Assembly (NCBI RefSeq): GCF_000379625.1 | Contig: NZ_KB903217.1 | Span: 203,816-267,815, forward strand | Direction of reading: 5' to 3' | Source of the DNA: Actinomycetospora chiangmaiensis DSM 45062 | GTDB taxonomy: Bacteria; Actinomycetota; Actinomycetes; Mycobacteriales; Pseudonocardiaceae | Length of the DNA: 64,000 bases | Part shown: positions 55,796 to 64,000 of the stretch, one piece after another | Layout: every line of letters begins with the position of its first letter | How positions within the stretch are numbered: position 1 is the first letter of the stretch | Program-made: the position numbers and the translations under genes | Notes under the pieces: generated by a model | The model's database searches: none | The model's input: the letters and a program-made list of their open reading frames with translations, nothing else | Told to the model about the DNA's origin: nothing

Positions 55796-56218
55796 GACGT
55801 GGCACCGGGCGGCGGTGACGTCCTTGATGTGCTGGACCGCCGGCTGCGACTGCTGCTCGAGCTGGGCGAGCCGGGTCCGGTCGATGCGGTTGGGGTCGCC
55901 CTGCGTGGCGGCGAGCGAGCCGAGGGCCTGGTCGGTGAGGTCGGAGACCGTCCGCCAGTCGGTCGCCAGCTCGGGCGGGGCGGTCGCGACGAGGTCGTCG
56001 ACCTGTGTGCGGGCGACGGTGCTCGCGGCCACCACCCCGCCCTGCCCGGCCTGCGGCGAGGTCTGCTCGGCCTGCACGCGGACCACCGTGTCGCAGTAGG
56101 CCTTGACGGCCGGATCGACCGGGGGCGTCGACGGCGCGGCCCCGTCGTCCGCGACGCAGCCGGCCAGCAGGAGCGTGCCCGCCAGCGCGCACGCTGCCGT
56201 CGCCCGCCGTCGCCACAT
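55775..56218 (-). CDS. Small lipoprotein, unknown function
   Basis: A predicted 147-residue lipoprotein. The signal peptide ends LLLAGC (C about 21), followed by a short linker and a helical domain with two Cys (YCDTVV, ARCHVRW) that could form a disulfide. ATG start directly before the signal peptide. No family is recognised. Its last codons and stop fall inside a family C palindrome, so its C-terminus may have been altered by the repeat. Confidence 0.75.
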   Translation of the reverse strand: MWRRRATAACALAGTLLLAGCVADDGAAPSTPPVDPAVKAYCDTVVRVQAEQTSPQAGQGGVVAASTVARTQVDDLVATAPPELATDWRTVSDLTDQALGSLAATQGDPNRIDRTRLAQLEQQSQPAVQHIKDVTAARCHVRWAPPS

Positions 56219-56372
56219 GGCCGCCACCCTTCCGTGTCGTGACCCGGGCGTGATGGTGTCAGTCGGCGGAACGTGCGCCCGGCGGGGGTGACGGAGGAGG
56301 AGTGGCCTCCCGTCCGGGCGGGTCGTCGTGTCACAGTGATCCCTCGGAACACGACGCCGCGACGGGAACGGG

Positions 56373-56720
56373 GTGAGTGCCGTGCAGGTGACCGACGAGC
56401 ACCGCGCGATCGTCCGCCGGTGGTGCACCCGACGGGTGCCGGACTCCCAGCGCGACTCGATGCAGATCTCCTACTCGGAGCGGGCCGGGCGGATCACGCT
56501 GTCCTGCCGCCGTGCGCCGGTGTTCCCGGAGCTCGCCACCGAGTGGTCCACCGCCCCCATCGCACAGCTGCGCTACGACGCGGCCGACGACCGCTGGGTG
56601 CTGCTGTGGCCCGACTCCGGCGGCCGCTGGCACCGCTACCCGGACGAGACGAAGGCCTCGTCGCCGGCGCCGCTGCTCGACATCGTCGACGCGGATCCGA
56701 CCGGCATCTTCTGGGGGTGA
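56373..56720 (+). CDS. DUF3024 family protein
   Basis: A 115-residue protein of the DUF3024 family. The family motifs are IVRRWCTRRVP, then APIAQLRYDAADDRWVLLWPD, RWHRYPDE and the invariant C-terminal DPTGIFWG. Function unknown. The start is GTG 56373 (GTG 56382 is possible). The stop overlaps the NUDIX gene start as GTGA, so the two are translated together. Confidence 0.88.
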   Translation: MSAVQVTDEHRAIVRRWCTRRVPDSQRDSMQISYSERAGRITLSCRRAPVFPELATEWSTAPIAQLRYDAADDRWVLLWPDSGGRWHRYPDETKASSPAPLLDIVDADPTGIFWG

Positions 56721-57394
56721 CCGGGGCCAGCGCAGCGACGGGGAGCCCGGACGCGTCGACCATCGCCGCCCGGGTGCGCGCCTTCTCGCACCGTTCCCGA
56801 CGCCGGGTCGACCCGGCCGCGCTCCCCGAGGTCCGGTCCCGCGACGGCTCGATGCGCCCGCCACGACGGGCGGCGGTCGCGGTGGTGGTGCTCGACGACC
56901 CGCAGCGCGGCCCGGGGGTGCTCCTCACGCGGCGCACCTCGAAGCTCCGGGACCACCCGGGGCAGTTCGCGCTGCCCGGCGGCTCGCTCGACCCCGGCGA
57001 GGACGCGGTCACCGCCGGGCTCCGTGAACTCGACGAGGAGCTGGGCCTGCGGCTCGGCCCCGCGGACGTCGTGGGGCTGCTCGACGACTACCCGACCCGC
57101 TCGGGCTTCGTCATCACCCCCGTCGTCATGACGACCGCGACGCCGCTGCGGAGCCTGGTGCCCTCGCCGGACGAGGTGGCGCGGCTCTACCACGTGACCC
57201 TCGACGAGCTCGACGTCGAGCCGTACTACCTGGAGATCCCCGAGTCCGACCGACCGGTGGTGCAGCTGCCGATCGTCGGGCACCGGGTCCACGCCCCTAC
57301 CGCGGCGGTGATGCTGCAGTTCACCGAGGTCGCGCTGCGCGACCGGGCCACCCGCGTGGACGGCCTCGAGCAACCGGTCTTCGCGTGGCGCTGA
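56717..57394 (+). CDS. NUDIX hydrolase, CoA pyrophosphatase-like
   Basis: A 225-residue NUDIX enzyme. The Nudix box is complete (G-x5-E-x7-REL-x-EE-x-GL: GGSLDPGEDAVTAG then LRELDEELGL). The preceding TRRTSKLRDHPGQFALPGG is the segment typical of the CoA/acyl-CoA diphosphatase (NudL/YeaB) group. It would hydrolyse CoA derivatives to 4'-phosphopantetheine and 3',5'-ADP. The GTG start overlaps DUF3024. Confidence 0.92.
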   Translation: MTGASAATGSPDASTIAARVRAFSHRSRRRVDPAALPEVRSRDGSMRPPRRAAVAVVVLDDPQRGPGVLLTRRTSKLRDHPGQFALPGGSLDPGEDAVTAGLRELDEELGLRLGPADVVGLLDDYPTRSGFVITPVVMTTATPLRSLVPSPDEVARLYHVTLDELDVEPYYLEIPESDRPVVQLPIVGHRVHAPTAAVMLQFTEVALRDRATRVDGLEQPVFAWR

Positions 57395-57549
57395 CGCCGC
57401 GCGCACGGCTCGGGCGTCGAGTACCCGCTCCGTCCGGATCCTCGTCCTGGACCGTTAACGACGCGTGACGAGCGCCCCGAACGCGTGCCGGCCGTGAGGC
57501 GTCGTGGTTGTCTGGATCAGGCACCCTGACGAAGGAAGCGTGAGCGCCT

Positions 57550-59112
57550 GTGTGCGGAATCGTTGCTGCGTACGGTGACATCGACCCGGAGAAGTGCGAG
57601 CGGATGCTCGCGAGGATCCACCACCGTGGCCCGGACGACTCCGGCCGGGTCCAGCTGGAGAGCGCGTGGCTCGGCCACCAGCGTCTCTCGATCATGGACG
57701 TGACCGGCGGGAAGCAGCCGATCGCCGACGAGACCGACTCGGCCTACGTGGTCGGCAACGGCGAGATCTACAACCACGCCGACATCCGGGACCAGCTCTC
57801 GGAGGTCCGCTTCGCCACCGACTCGGACACCGAGTCGGCCTTCCGCCTGGTCCTGCGCGACGGCTCGGCCGCGCTGCACGACCTGCGCGGCATGTTCGCG
57901 CTGGCGATGGCGCACACCGACGGTCACGGCGTCGTCGCCCGCGACCCGATCGGCATCAAGCCGCTGTACTGGGCGAAGCTCCCCGGCGTCACGCTCTTCG
58001 CCTCCGAGCTGCGGGCCTTCGACGAGGCCGACCAGCCGATGGTCGAGGCGTTCCCGCCCGGGTACGTCTGGAGCCCGGGCCTGCCCGAGTCCGGAGACGT
58101 CGCCGGCGGCACGATGGTCCGCTTCGCCGACGCCGTCCCGGTGCAGGTGCGCCCGGCGCGCTACGCCCCGGACAAGCAGTGGGACGACTCGGTGCTCGAG
58201 CACATCCGCTCGGTGCTCTCGGACTCGGTGCGCCGCCACATGATGTCCGACGTGCCGGTCGGGGTGTTCCTCTCCGGCGGGCTCGACTCGGCGATCGTGG
58301 CCGCCGTCGCCGCCCAGTTCGCCGCGGAGAAGGGCGAGAAGCTGCCCACCTTCGCCGTCGGGACCGAGTCCAGCGCCGACCTGCTCGCGGCGCGGGCCGT
58401 CGCCGAGTACCTGGGCACCGACCACCACGAGATCGTGCCGACCCCGGAGGACCTCGAGGAGGCCCTCGACGAGGCGGTGACGGTCATCGAGCACTTCGAC
58501 CCCGCGCTGGTGCGCTCGGCGGTGCCGAACCTGCTGCTCGCCCGCGAGGCCGTCAAGCACGTCAAGGTGGTGCTCACCGGCGAGGGCGCCGACGAGCTGT
58601 TCGCCGGCTACTCCTACGTGCACGACGACCCGGCGTTCGCCACCCCGGACGCCCTGCAGGCCGAGCTCGTCCGCTCGATCGAGACGCTGCACGAGCTCAA
58701 CCTGCAGCGCTGCGACCGGACCACCATGAACTACGGCCTCGAGGCCCGCGTGCCGTTCCTCGACGCCACGGTCATGGAGGAGATGCTCGCCATCCCCGCC
58801 GAGTGGAAGCTCAAGGGCGAGGGCCGCACCGAGAAGCAGCTGCTGCGCGAGGCGTTCCAGGACATGGTCCTCGACGACATCCTGTGGCGCGGCAAGGAGC
58901 AGTTCGGCGACGGGTCCGGCGCCGGCGACGTGCTCGCGAAGCTCGTCGAGAAGGAGAAGGAGAAGGAGGGCGCGCAGGGCGCCGAGCCCCCCGTCGTCGA
59001 GAACGGGTGGGAGCTGCGCAGCGACGAGGAGGTCGCGTACTACCGCACGTGGCACCGGTCGTTCGCCGGCGTCAAGCCGAACGCGACGCTCGGGGCGTTC
59101 GCCACAGCGTGA
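57550..59112 (+). CDS. asnB: Asparagine synthase (glutamine-hydrolysing)
   Basis: A 520-residue enzyme making Asn from Asp, Gln and ATP. The N-terminal glutaminase domain has the nucleophile Cys2 (MCGIVAAYGD) and RHRGPD-like HHRGPDDSG. The C-terminal synthetase domain has the pyrophosphatase loop SGGLDSA (about 242-248) and TGEGADELFAGY. A Lys/Glu-rich insert (KEKEKEGAQG, about 475) is not family-typical. GTG start with GAAGGAAG upstream. Length is near that of E. coli AsnB. Confidence 0.95.
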   Translation: MCGIVAAYGDIDPEKCERMLARIHHRGPDDSGRVQLESAWLGHQRLSIMDVTGGKQPIADETDSAYVVGNGEIYNHADIRDQLSEVRFATDSDTESAFRLVLRDGSAALHDLRGMFALAMAHTDGHGVVARDPIGIKPLYWAKLPGVTLFASELRAFDEADQPMVEAFPPGYVWSPGLPESGDVAGGTMVRFADAVPVQVRPARYAPDKQWDDSVLEHIRSVLSDSVRRHMMSDVPVGVFLSGGLDSAIVAAVAAQFAAEKGEKLPTFAVGTESSADLLAARAVAEYLGTDHHEIVPTPEDLEEALDEAVTVIEHFDPALVRSAVPNLLLAREAVKHVKVVLTGEGADELFAGYSYVHDDPAFATPDALQAELVRSIETLHELNLQRCDRTTMNYGLEARVPFLDATVMEEMLAIPAEWKLKGEGRTEKQLLREAFQDMVLDDILWRGKEQFGDGSGAGDVLAKLVEKEKEKEGAQGAEPPVVENGWELRSDEEVAYYRTWHRSFAGVKPNATLGAFATA

Positions 59113-59167
59113 CCCCGGGCCCGGGCCCGTCCGTTCCGACCCGGGCGGGCCTGGGTATCCACCGTCC

Positions 59168-59998
59168 ATGACCAACGTCCCCGGCATCGAGCTGAACAGT
59201 GGCGCGACCATCCCGCAGCTCGGGTTCGGCGTGTTCCAGATCGAGCAGTCCCAGACCGCGGAGACGGTCGGGAAGGCGCTCGAGATCGGTTACCGGCACA
59301 TCGACACCGCGCAGATGTACGGCAACGAGGCCGAGGTCGGCGAGGCCATCCGCGCGTCGGGGATCGGTCGGGACGAACTCTTCGTCACGACGAAGTGCAA
59401 CAACTCCAACCACGGTCGGCTCGACTCGCAGAAGGCGCTCGACGAGAGCCTGTCCAAGCTCGGCCTCGACTACGTGGACCTGTACCTGATCCACTGGCCG
59501 CTGCCGGGCAAGGATCTCTACGTCGACACCTGGCGCGGTCTCGAGGAGGCCGTGAAGGACGGGAAGACGAAGTCGATCGGTGTCTCGAACTTCCAGGACC
59601 ACCACCTGGAGCGGCTCTTCGCCGAGACCGAGACGGTCCCCGCCGTGAACCAGATCGAGCTGCACCCGCACATGCAGCAGATGGCCATGCGCTCCTTCGA
59701 CGAGCGCCACGGCATCGCGACCGAGGCGTGGAGCCCCATCGGTCAGGGCAAGGGCGTGATCGACGAGGACACCATCGTCGAGATCGCGCAGAAGCACGAC
59801 AAGACCGGGGCGCAGGTGACGCTGCGCTGGCACATCCAGCTCGGCAACATCGTCTTCCCGAAGTCGGTGACGCCGGAGCGCATCCAGGAGAACTTCGACA
59901 TCTTCGACTTCGAGCTCTCCGACGACGAGATGGCCGCGATCGGCGAGCTGGAGCGCGCCGAGCGCATCGGGCCCGACCCCGACGAGTTCGACCGCTGA
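59168..59998 (+). CDS. Aldo/keto reductase, AKR5-like
   Basis: A 276-residue NADPH-dependent reductase. Motifs: IPQLGFGVFQIE, RHIDTAQMYGNEAEVGEAI (Asp and Tyr), VTTKCNNSNH (Lys), YLIHWPLPG (His) and the cofactor segment VFPKSVTPERIQENFDIFDF. It resembles 2,5-diketo-D-gluconate reductase-type enzymes of the AKR5 group; the substrate is unknown. ATG start. Ends before a very strong hairpin. Confidence 0.93.
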   Translation: MTNVPGIELNSGATIPQLGFGVFQIEQSQTAETVGKALEIGYRHIDTAQMYGNEAEVGEAIRASGIGRDELFVTTKCNNSNHGRLDSQKALDESLSKLGLDYVDLYLIHWPLPGKDLYVDTWRGLEEAVKDGKTKSIGVSNFQDHHLERLFAETETVPAVNQIELHPHMQQMAMRSFDERHGIATEAWSPIGQGKGVIDEDTIVEIAQKHDKTGAQVTLRWHIQLGNIVFPKSVTPERIQENFDIFDFELSDDEMAAIGELERAERIGPDPDEFDR

Positions 59999-60038
59999 GA
60001 CCTCTCCTCCTCGCACTCCCTCGTCGAGGAGGACGCAT

Positions 60039-60087
60039 GAACGGCCCGGACACCGCCGTCGCCCCCACGGCGGTGTCCGGGCCGTTC
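60039..60087. terminator. Perfect 21-bp hairpin terminator
   Basis: 60039-60059 pairs without mismatch with 60067-60087 around a 7-nt loop. It lies 41 bp after the aldo/keto reductase gene, before the TenA gene. Confidence 0.85.
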
Positions 60088-60105
60088 GCGTCTCCGCCCC
60101 CGTCG

Positions 60106-60130
60106 TGGCAGCGGAGCGTCGTCGCTGTCA
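60106..60130. repeat. Family B repeat, single unit
   Basis: TGGCAGCGGAGCGTCGTCGC and the next five bases match the units at 31048, 40036 and 62926. It lies 37 bp before the TenA start. Confidence 0.7.
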
Positions 60131-60167
60131 TCCGGCGGGCGGATCGCCACGTCGTCAGACTCGCCGC

Positions 60168-60770
60168 GTGACCACCAGCGCCGAGCTCCGCCGTCGTCAC
60201 GCCGAGGTCTGGGACGCGGCCGTCGGGCACCGGTTCGTCGACGAACTCGGGGCGGGGACCGTGCCCGACGCCGTCCTCGCGCGCTACCTGTCGCAGGACG
60301 CGCTCTTCCTCGACGCGTTCGTCGCCCTGCTCGGCGCCGCGGTGGCCGCGGCCGACCGCCCCGGCGCCCGGATGGTCCTCGCCCGCCAGCTCGGCCTGGT
60401 GGCCGGCGACGAGGACGACTACTTCACCCGCGCGCTGGCCCGGCTCGGCGTCGACGGGCCGGTCGACCCGGCCCCGCCGACGACGGGGTTCCTCGGCCTG
60501 ATGGACCGGGCGGGCCGGTCCGCCGACTACCCGACGATCATGACGGTGCTGCTGGTCGCCGAGTGGCTCTACCTCGACTGGGCGCAGCGACTCGGCGCGG
60601 CGCCCGACGACTGGCTGTACGCGGAGTGGATCGAGCTGCACCGTGGGCCGGCCTTCGCGGCGTGGGTGACGTTCCTGCGCGGGGAGGTCGACCGGGTCGG
60701 CGCGGACGGGACCGTCTTCGCCGTGGCCGTCGAGCTGGAGCTGGCCTTCTTCGACGCGGCGTACGGCTGA
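60168..60770 (+). CDS. TenA family thiaminase-like protein (TenA_E type)
   Basis: A 200-residue all-helical protein of the TenA/PqqC fold: LRRRHAEVWDAAVGHRFVDE, YLSQDALFLDAF, VAEWLYLDWA and VELELAFFDAAY. Classic TenA (thiaminase II, salvage of aminopyrimidines) uses a Cys. This protein has no Cys at all, which points to the TenA_E branch with Glu in its place. No thi gene is nearby. GTG start. Confidence 0.86.
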   Translation: MTTSAELRRRHAEVWDAAVGHRFVDELGAGTVPDAVLARYLSQDALFLDAFVALLGAAVAAADRPGARMVLARQLGLVAGDEDDYFTRALARLGVDGPVDPAPPTTGFLGLMDRAGRSADYPTIMTVLLVAEWLYLDWAQRLGAAPDDWLYAEWIELHRGPAFAAWVTFLRGEVDRVGADGTVFAVAVELELAFFDAAYG

Positions 60771-60782
60771 CGCGCGCCGGGC

Positions 60783-61163
60783 TCAGGCCGCCGACGGGCT
60801 CCGCTTCGCGAGTCGGCGTCGCTGGGCGTCGAGGTGGGGCCGCGCCCGGCGTTGACCGCCGCGCGCCTCGATGGCGGCCGCGAGCTCGTCGAGGACCCGC
60901 GTCAGCCGGTCGACGTCGGGGGTCCAGCCGCGGCGCTCGCACTCCTCGAGCCAGTCGACCACCCCGCGGTGCCCGCGCTCGCCGTTGCAGCGCCGGCAGG
61001 CCGCGACCTCGTTCTCCAACCACGACGGCCCGCCCTTGACCTTCGGGATGACGTGGTCGGTGGTGGCCGGCACGCGGCCGTCGAGGGGGCGGGCGCACCA
61101 GACGCAGCTCGCGCCGTCGCGGACGTGCGCGGCGGCGAGGCGCTGGGACCGACCGGGTTGCAT
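60783..61163 (-). CDS. HNH endonuclease
   Basis: A 126-residue protein with a complete HNH core. CVWC (about 21-24) and CRRC (about 54-57) bind a structural zinc, TDHVIPKVKGG is the first His-containing strand, and ENEVAACRRCNGERG carries the Asn and final residues. A basic C-terminal helix follows. ATG start. Single gene; stand-alone HNH proteins of this size are frequent in actinobacteria and their targets are unknown. Confidence 0.87.
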   Translation of the reverse strand: MQPGRSQRLAAAHVRDGASCVWCARPLDGRVPATTDHVIPKVKGGPSWLENEVAACRRCNGERGHRGVVDWLEECERRGWTPDVDRLTRVLDELAAAIEARGGQRRARPHLDAQRRRLAKRSPSAA

Positions 61164-61291
61164 CGATCTCCAGGATGCCCCGCCGCCGCGAAGATCGCCC
61201 GTGTTGCGAGTCCGTGACGGCGACGGACGGACGATTGATGATCGAGTGCGCACGTGCTCTCATCTCCTCGACCCGATGCCGGGAGGCGCTC

Positions 61292-61567
61292 GTGCCGACC
61301 TACGTGTTCCGCTGTCCCGCCTGCGGGGACTTCGAGGCGTTCGCGACGATGGCCGCGGTCGGCCCCAGCACGCCCTGCCCCGCCTGTGGTGCGGACGCCC
61401 CGCGCGGCGTCACCGCGCCCGGACTCAACGTCGGCGGCCCGACCCACGCGATGACCGCCGCGCACGAGCGCTCGGCGGGCGCACCCGCCGTCGTGACCGC
61501 GCCGCCGCCCGCCCCGGGGCGACGCCGGTCCGCGGACCCCCGCCAGGCCCGCCTCCCCCGCCCCTGA
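61292..61567 (+). CDS. fmdB: FmdB-type zinc ribbon protein
   Basis: A 91-residue protein. The N-terminal zinc ribbon PTYVFRCPACGDFEAF...CPACG is typical of FmdB. It is followed by a disordered Pro/Ala tail. FmdB was named as a putative regulator of formamidase. Here it lies 16 bp upstream of fmdA, the classic arrangement, so both are probably co-expressed. GTG 61292 with GGGAGG 6 nt upstream. Confidence 0.9.
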   Translation: MPTYVFRCPACGDFEAFATMAAVGPSTPCPACGADAPRGVTAPGLNVGGPTHAMTAAHERSAGAPAVVTAPPPAPGRRRSADPRQARLPRP

Positions 61568-61583
61568 CCGTAGGAGACCGCCC

Positions 61584-62831
61584 GTGCCCGACGTGATCTT
61601 CGGAGTCGACCAGTCCAAGCCGTTCCGCGAGCAGGAGCTCGTCGGGCACAACCGGTGGCACCCGGACATCCCGGCCGTCGCCACCGTGAAGCCCGGCGAC
61701 AGCTTCCGGGTGGAGTCCAAGGAGTGGTTCGACGGCACGATCGTCAACACCGACGACGCGAACGACGTCCGGGACTGCGACCTCTCGATGGTCCACCAGC
61801 TCTCCGGGCCGTTCGCGGTCGAGGGCGCGGAGCCGGGGGACCTGCTCGTCGTCGACATCCTCGACGTGGGGCCGGTGCCGCAGGAGCAGGGTCCGGTCGC
61901 GGGCCAGGGGTGGGGCTACACGGGCCTCTTCGCCCGCTCCAACGGCGGCGGGTTCCTCACCGACTGGTTCCCGGACGCCTACAAGGCGGTCTGGGACTTC
62001 TCCGGGCAGAAGGCGACCAGCCGGCACGTGCCCGGCGTCGAGTTCACCGGCATCGTGCACCCGGGGCTGATGGGCACGGCGCCGAGCGCGTCGCTGCTGT
62101 CGACGTGGAATGCCCGCGAGGGGGCGCTCATCGCCACCGACCCCGACCGGGTGCCGCCGCTCGCCCTGCCGCCCGAACCGCACAACGCCGTGCTCGGCTC
62201 GTTGTCCGGGGACGCCTTCGAGCGCGCCGCCGCCGAGGCCTGCCGCACCGCGCCGCCCCGCGACAACGGCGGCAACCAGGACATCAAGAACCTGGCGAAG
62301 GGCAGCCGGATCTTCTACCCGGTCTTCGTCGACGGCGCGAAGCTCTCCCTCGGCGACCTGCACTTCTCCCAGGGCGACGGCGAGATCACCTTCTGCGGCG
62401 CGATCGAGATGGGCGGCTTCATCGACCTGCACGTCGACCTCATCAAGGGCGGCATGGAGACCTACGGCGTCTCCACCAACCCGATCTTCATGCCGGGCAA
62501 CACCGAGCCGCGCTACTCGGAGTTCCTCACCTTCGTCGGCTTCTCGGTCGACCCGCGCACCGGCGAGCAGCACTACCTCGACACGACCCTCGCCTACCAG
62601 AACGCCTGCCTGAACGCGATCGAGTACTTCTCGAAGTTCGGGTGGACGAAGGAGCAGGTGTACCTGCTGCTCGGCGCCGCCCCGGTGGAGGGACGGATGT
62701 CGGGGGTGGTCGACGTGCCCAACTCCTGCGCCACGCTCTACGTGCCCACCGCGATCTTCGACATCGACGTCCGGCCGAGCGCCTCGGGGCCGACGTGGGT
62801 CGACCGCGGGCAGTGTGCGGTGAGTTCCTGA
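61584..62831 (+). CDS. fmdA: Formamidase / acetamidase
   Basis: A 415-residue cytoplasmic amidase that hydrolyses formamide (or short aliphatic amides) to ammonia and the acid. It supplies nitrogen from amides. Family motifs: EWFDGTIVNTDDANDVRDCD, PGVEFTGIVHPGLMGTAPS, DNGGNQDIKNLAKGSRI and DLHFSQGDGEITFCGAIEM. GTG start with GTAGGAG upstream. Directly behind fmdB. Confidence 0.95.
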   Translation: MPDVIFGVDQSKPFREQELVGHNRWHPDIPAVATVKPGDSFRVESKEWFDGTIVNTDDANDVRDCDLSMVHQLSGPFAVEGAEPGDLLVVDILDVGPVPQEQGPVAGQGWGYTGLFARSNGGGFLTDWFPDAYKAVWDFSGQKATSRHVPGVEFTGIVHPGLMGTAPSASLLSTWNAREGALIATDPDRVPPLALPPEPHNAVLGSLSGDAFERAAAEACRTAPPRDNGGNQDIKNLAKGSRIFYPVFVDGAKLSLGDLHFSQGDGEITFCGAIEMGGFIDLHVDLIKGGMETYGVSTNPIFMPGNTEPRYSEFLTFVGFSVDPRTGEQHYLDTTLAYQNACLNAIEYFSKFGWTKEQVYLLLGAAPVEGRMSGVVDVPNSCATLYVPTAIFDIDVRPSASGPTWVDRGQCAVSS

Positions 62832-62925
62832 TCCGCCGGCCGCCGTGAGGGTGACGGCAGGCAGCGTCGTGGGCGGTGGGACCTGCCTGACGTTCACCTC
62901 GGTGTGGAGCCGGTGTCGCCCCTGC

Positions 62926-62980
62926 TGACAGCGAAGCGTCGTTGCTGTCGTCCAGTGACAGCGACGACGCTCCGCTGCCA
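62926..62980. repeat. Family B repeat, inverted pair
   Basis: Two facing 25-bp units joined by a 5-bp spacer, equivalent to 31048-31102. It lies after fmdA and before the GH13 promoter and is likely to terminate fmdA. Confidence 0.75.
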
Positions 62981-62997
62981 CCGGGGAAACATCGGGC

Positions 62998-63036
62998 GCA
63001 AGCGCTTGCAGTCTCTCGGGTCCCGGCCCGTACGCT
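62998..63036 (+). promoter_or_regulatory. LacI-type operator and -10 element of the GH13 gene
   Basis: GCAAGCGCTTGC (62998-63009) is a perfect 12-bp palindrome with the central AAGCGCTT expected for LacI/GalR repressors. TACGCT at 63031-63036 looks like the -10, with the GTG start 8 nt further on, so the mRNA is probably leaderless. This suggests sugar-responsive repression. Confidence 0.6.
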
Positions 63037-63044
63037 GGATCAGC

Positions 63045-64000
63045 GTGACGACCGATGCACTGTGGTGGCGCGATGCCGTCATCTACCAGGTCTACATCCG
63101 CAGCTTCGCGGACGCCGACGGCGACGGGATCGGGGATCTCGCCGGCCTCCGGGAGCGGCTCCCGTACCTGCGGGACCTCGGCGTCGACGCGCTGTGGATC
63201 AATCCCTGGTACGCCTCGCCGCAGGTCGACGCCGGGTACGACGTCGCCGACTACCGGGCGGTCGAGCCCGCGTACGGCACGGTCGCCGACGCCGAGAAGC
63301 TGATCGCGGAGGCGCACGAGTACGGGCTGCGGATCATCCCGGACATCGTGCCCAACCACCTGTCCGACCAGCACGCGTGGTTCGTCGAGGCGCTCGCCGC
63401 CGGTCCCGGTTCCCGCGCGCGGCAGCGCTTCGTGTTCCGGGACGGCCGCGGACCGGACGGTGCCGAGCCGCCCAACAACTGGCGGTCGCACTTCGGCGGG
63501 CCGGCGTGGACGCGGGTCGCCGACGGGCAGTGGTACCTGCACCTGTTCGCGCCGGGCCAGCCGGACGTCAACTGGGACGACCCCGAGGTGCACGCCGAGT
63601 TCGAGGCCGTGCTCCGGTTCTGGTTCGACCGGGGGGTGGACGGGTTCCGCATCGACGTGGCGCACGGGCTGGTCAAGGACCCGGCCCTGCCCGACCTCGT
63701 CGACGCGGACGACCACATCGGTTCCTCCACCGCGCCCGGTGAGCACCCGTTCGTCGACCGCGACGCCGTCCTGGACATCTACGAGGCGTGGCGTCGGATC
63801 GCCGACTCCTACGACGGGGCGCGCATGTTCGTCGCCGAGGCCTGGACGGCGAGCCCGGAGCGCCTCGCCCGCTACGTGGGCTCGGGCCGGCTGCACACCG
63901 CCTTCAACTTCGACTACCTCGTGGCGCCGTGGGACCCGGCCGCGTTGCGCGAGACGATCGACACCACGACGGCGTTCCTCGCGGGCGTCGGCGCGCCCGC
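63045..64000 (+). CDS. GH13 alpha-glucosidase (5' part, runs off the window)
   Basis: The first 318 codons of a glycoside hydrolase 13 enzyme, with no stop before the window end. It begins DALWWRDAVIYQVYIRSFAD, as in alpha-glucosidases and oligo-1,6-glucosidases. It shows the conserved regions DIVPNH (region I), GFRIDVAHG with the catalytic nucleophile Asp (region II), and FVAEAW with the acid/base Glu (region III). It probably releases glucose from maltose or isomalto-oligosaccharides in the cytoplasm. GTG start; a LacI-type operator lies upstream. Confidence 0.92.
   Translation, partial: MTTDALWWRDAVIYQVYIRSFADADGDGIGDLAGLRERLPYLRDLGVDALWINPWYASPQVDAGYDVADYRAVEPAYGTVADAEKLIAEAHEYGLRIIPDIVPNHLSDQHAWFVEALAAGPGSRARQRFVFRDGRGPDGAEPPNNWRSHFGGPAWTRVADGQWYLHLFAPGQPDVNWDDPEVHAEFEAVLRFWFDRGVDGFRIDVAHGLVKDPALPDLVDADDHIGSSTAPGEHPFVDRDAVLDIYEAWRRIADSYDGARMFVAEAWTASPERLARYVGSGRLHTAFNFDYLVAPWDPAALRETIDTTTAFLAGVGAP

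Overview
This window is from a very GC-rich actinobacterium. The third-position GC is extreme, GTG starts are frequent, several starts look leaderless, and the gene families are typically actinobacterial (Ino1, DUF5318, DUF1206, DUF1707, VanW, mycothiol-type isomerase fold). My guess is the order Pseudonocardiales (Pseudonocardia or Actinomycetospora type). That placement is inferred from gene content and order, not from any search.

Layout. (1) 0-14 kb is the conserved replication/envelope block, in the same order as the mycobacterial Rv0046c-Rv0058 region near the origin: ino1 and its PadR regulator (minus), DUF5318, the bifunctional penicillin-binding protein ponA, a GT87-type mannosyltransferase, a secreted Ala/Pro-rich protein, rpsF-ssb-rpsR-rplI, and dnaB. 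DnaB is split exactly in its Walker A motif, between Lys and Ser, by a 401-residue intein. The intein shows the Ala1 and Trp/Cys/Thr signature of class 3 inteins, a LAGLIDADG endonuclease and a Cys4 zinc-ribbon-like insert. (2) 14-25 kb is accessory metabolism and transport: a quinone-oxidoreductase/MarR pair, three MFS transporters, cutA, an aldo/keto reductase, an NmrA/DUF2867-like protein and a DoxX protein. (3) 25-33 kb holds an FAD-linked sugar-lactone oxidase overlapping a FUSC transporter gene tail to tail, a FadE5-type acyl-CoA dehydrogenase and an E. coli-type argG. (4) 32.6-40 kb holds a GroES paralogue-VanW-DUF1206 operon, an orphan AAA ATPase, and an AurF-like diiron oxygenase followed 9 bp later by a ferredoxin fused to a ferredoxin-NADP reductase. 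That pair looks like an oxygenase with its own electron supply. (5) 40-49.8 kb holds TetR/SCP2/acyl-CoA dehydrogenase, a DUF1059-monooxygenase fusion opposite a LuxR regulator, a third acyl-CoA dehydrogenase, a P450, an SRPBCC protein and a phosphoesterase. (6) 50-54 kb holds a cellulose-synthase-like GT2 followed by a GH6 lipoprotein. (7) 54-64 kb holds redox enzymes, DUF3024-NUDIX, asnB, TenA, HNH, fmdB-fmdA, and the start of a GH13 glucosidase behind a LacI-type operator.

The least expected layer is a set of short dispersed repeats. Family A is a 49-bp element with CGTGAGGGGA termini; two inverted copies bracket the AbiEi-like gene and a third lies at 16.3 kb. Family B is a 25-bp unit, alone or as an inverted pair (31.0, 40.0, 60.1, 62.9 kb). 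Family C is a composite palindrome (17.9, 32.6, 54.2, 55.7 kb); at 17.9 kb its loop carries the cutA start codon. Family D is a 29-bp sequence found inside three coding regions on different strands (28.3, 37.4, 49.3 kb). Families A and C often supply the stop codon of the adjacent gene. No rRNA, tRNA, CRISPR array, transposase or integrase was seen.
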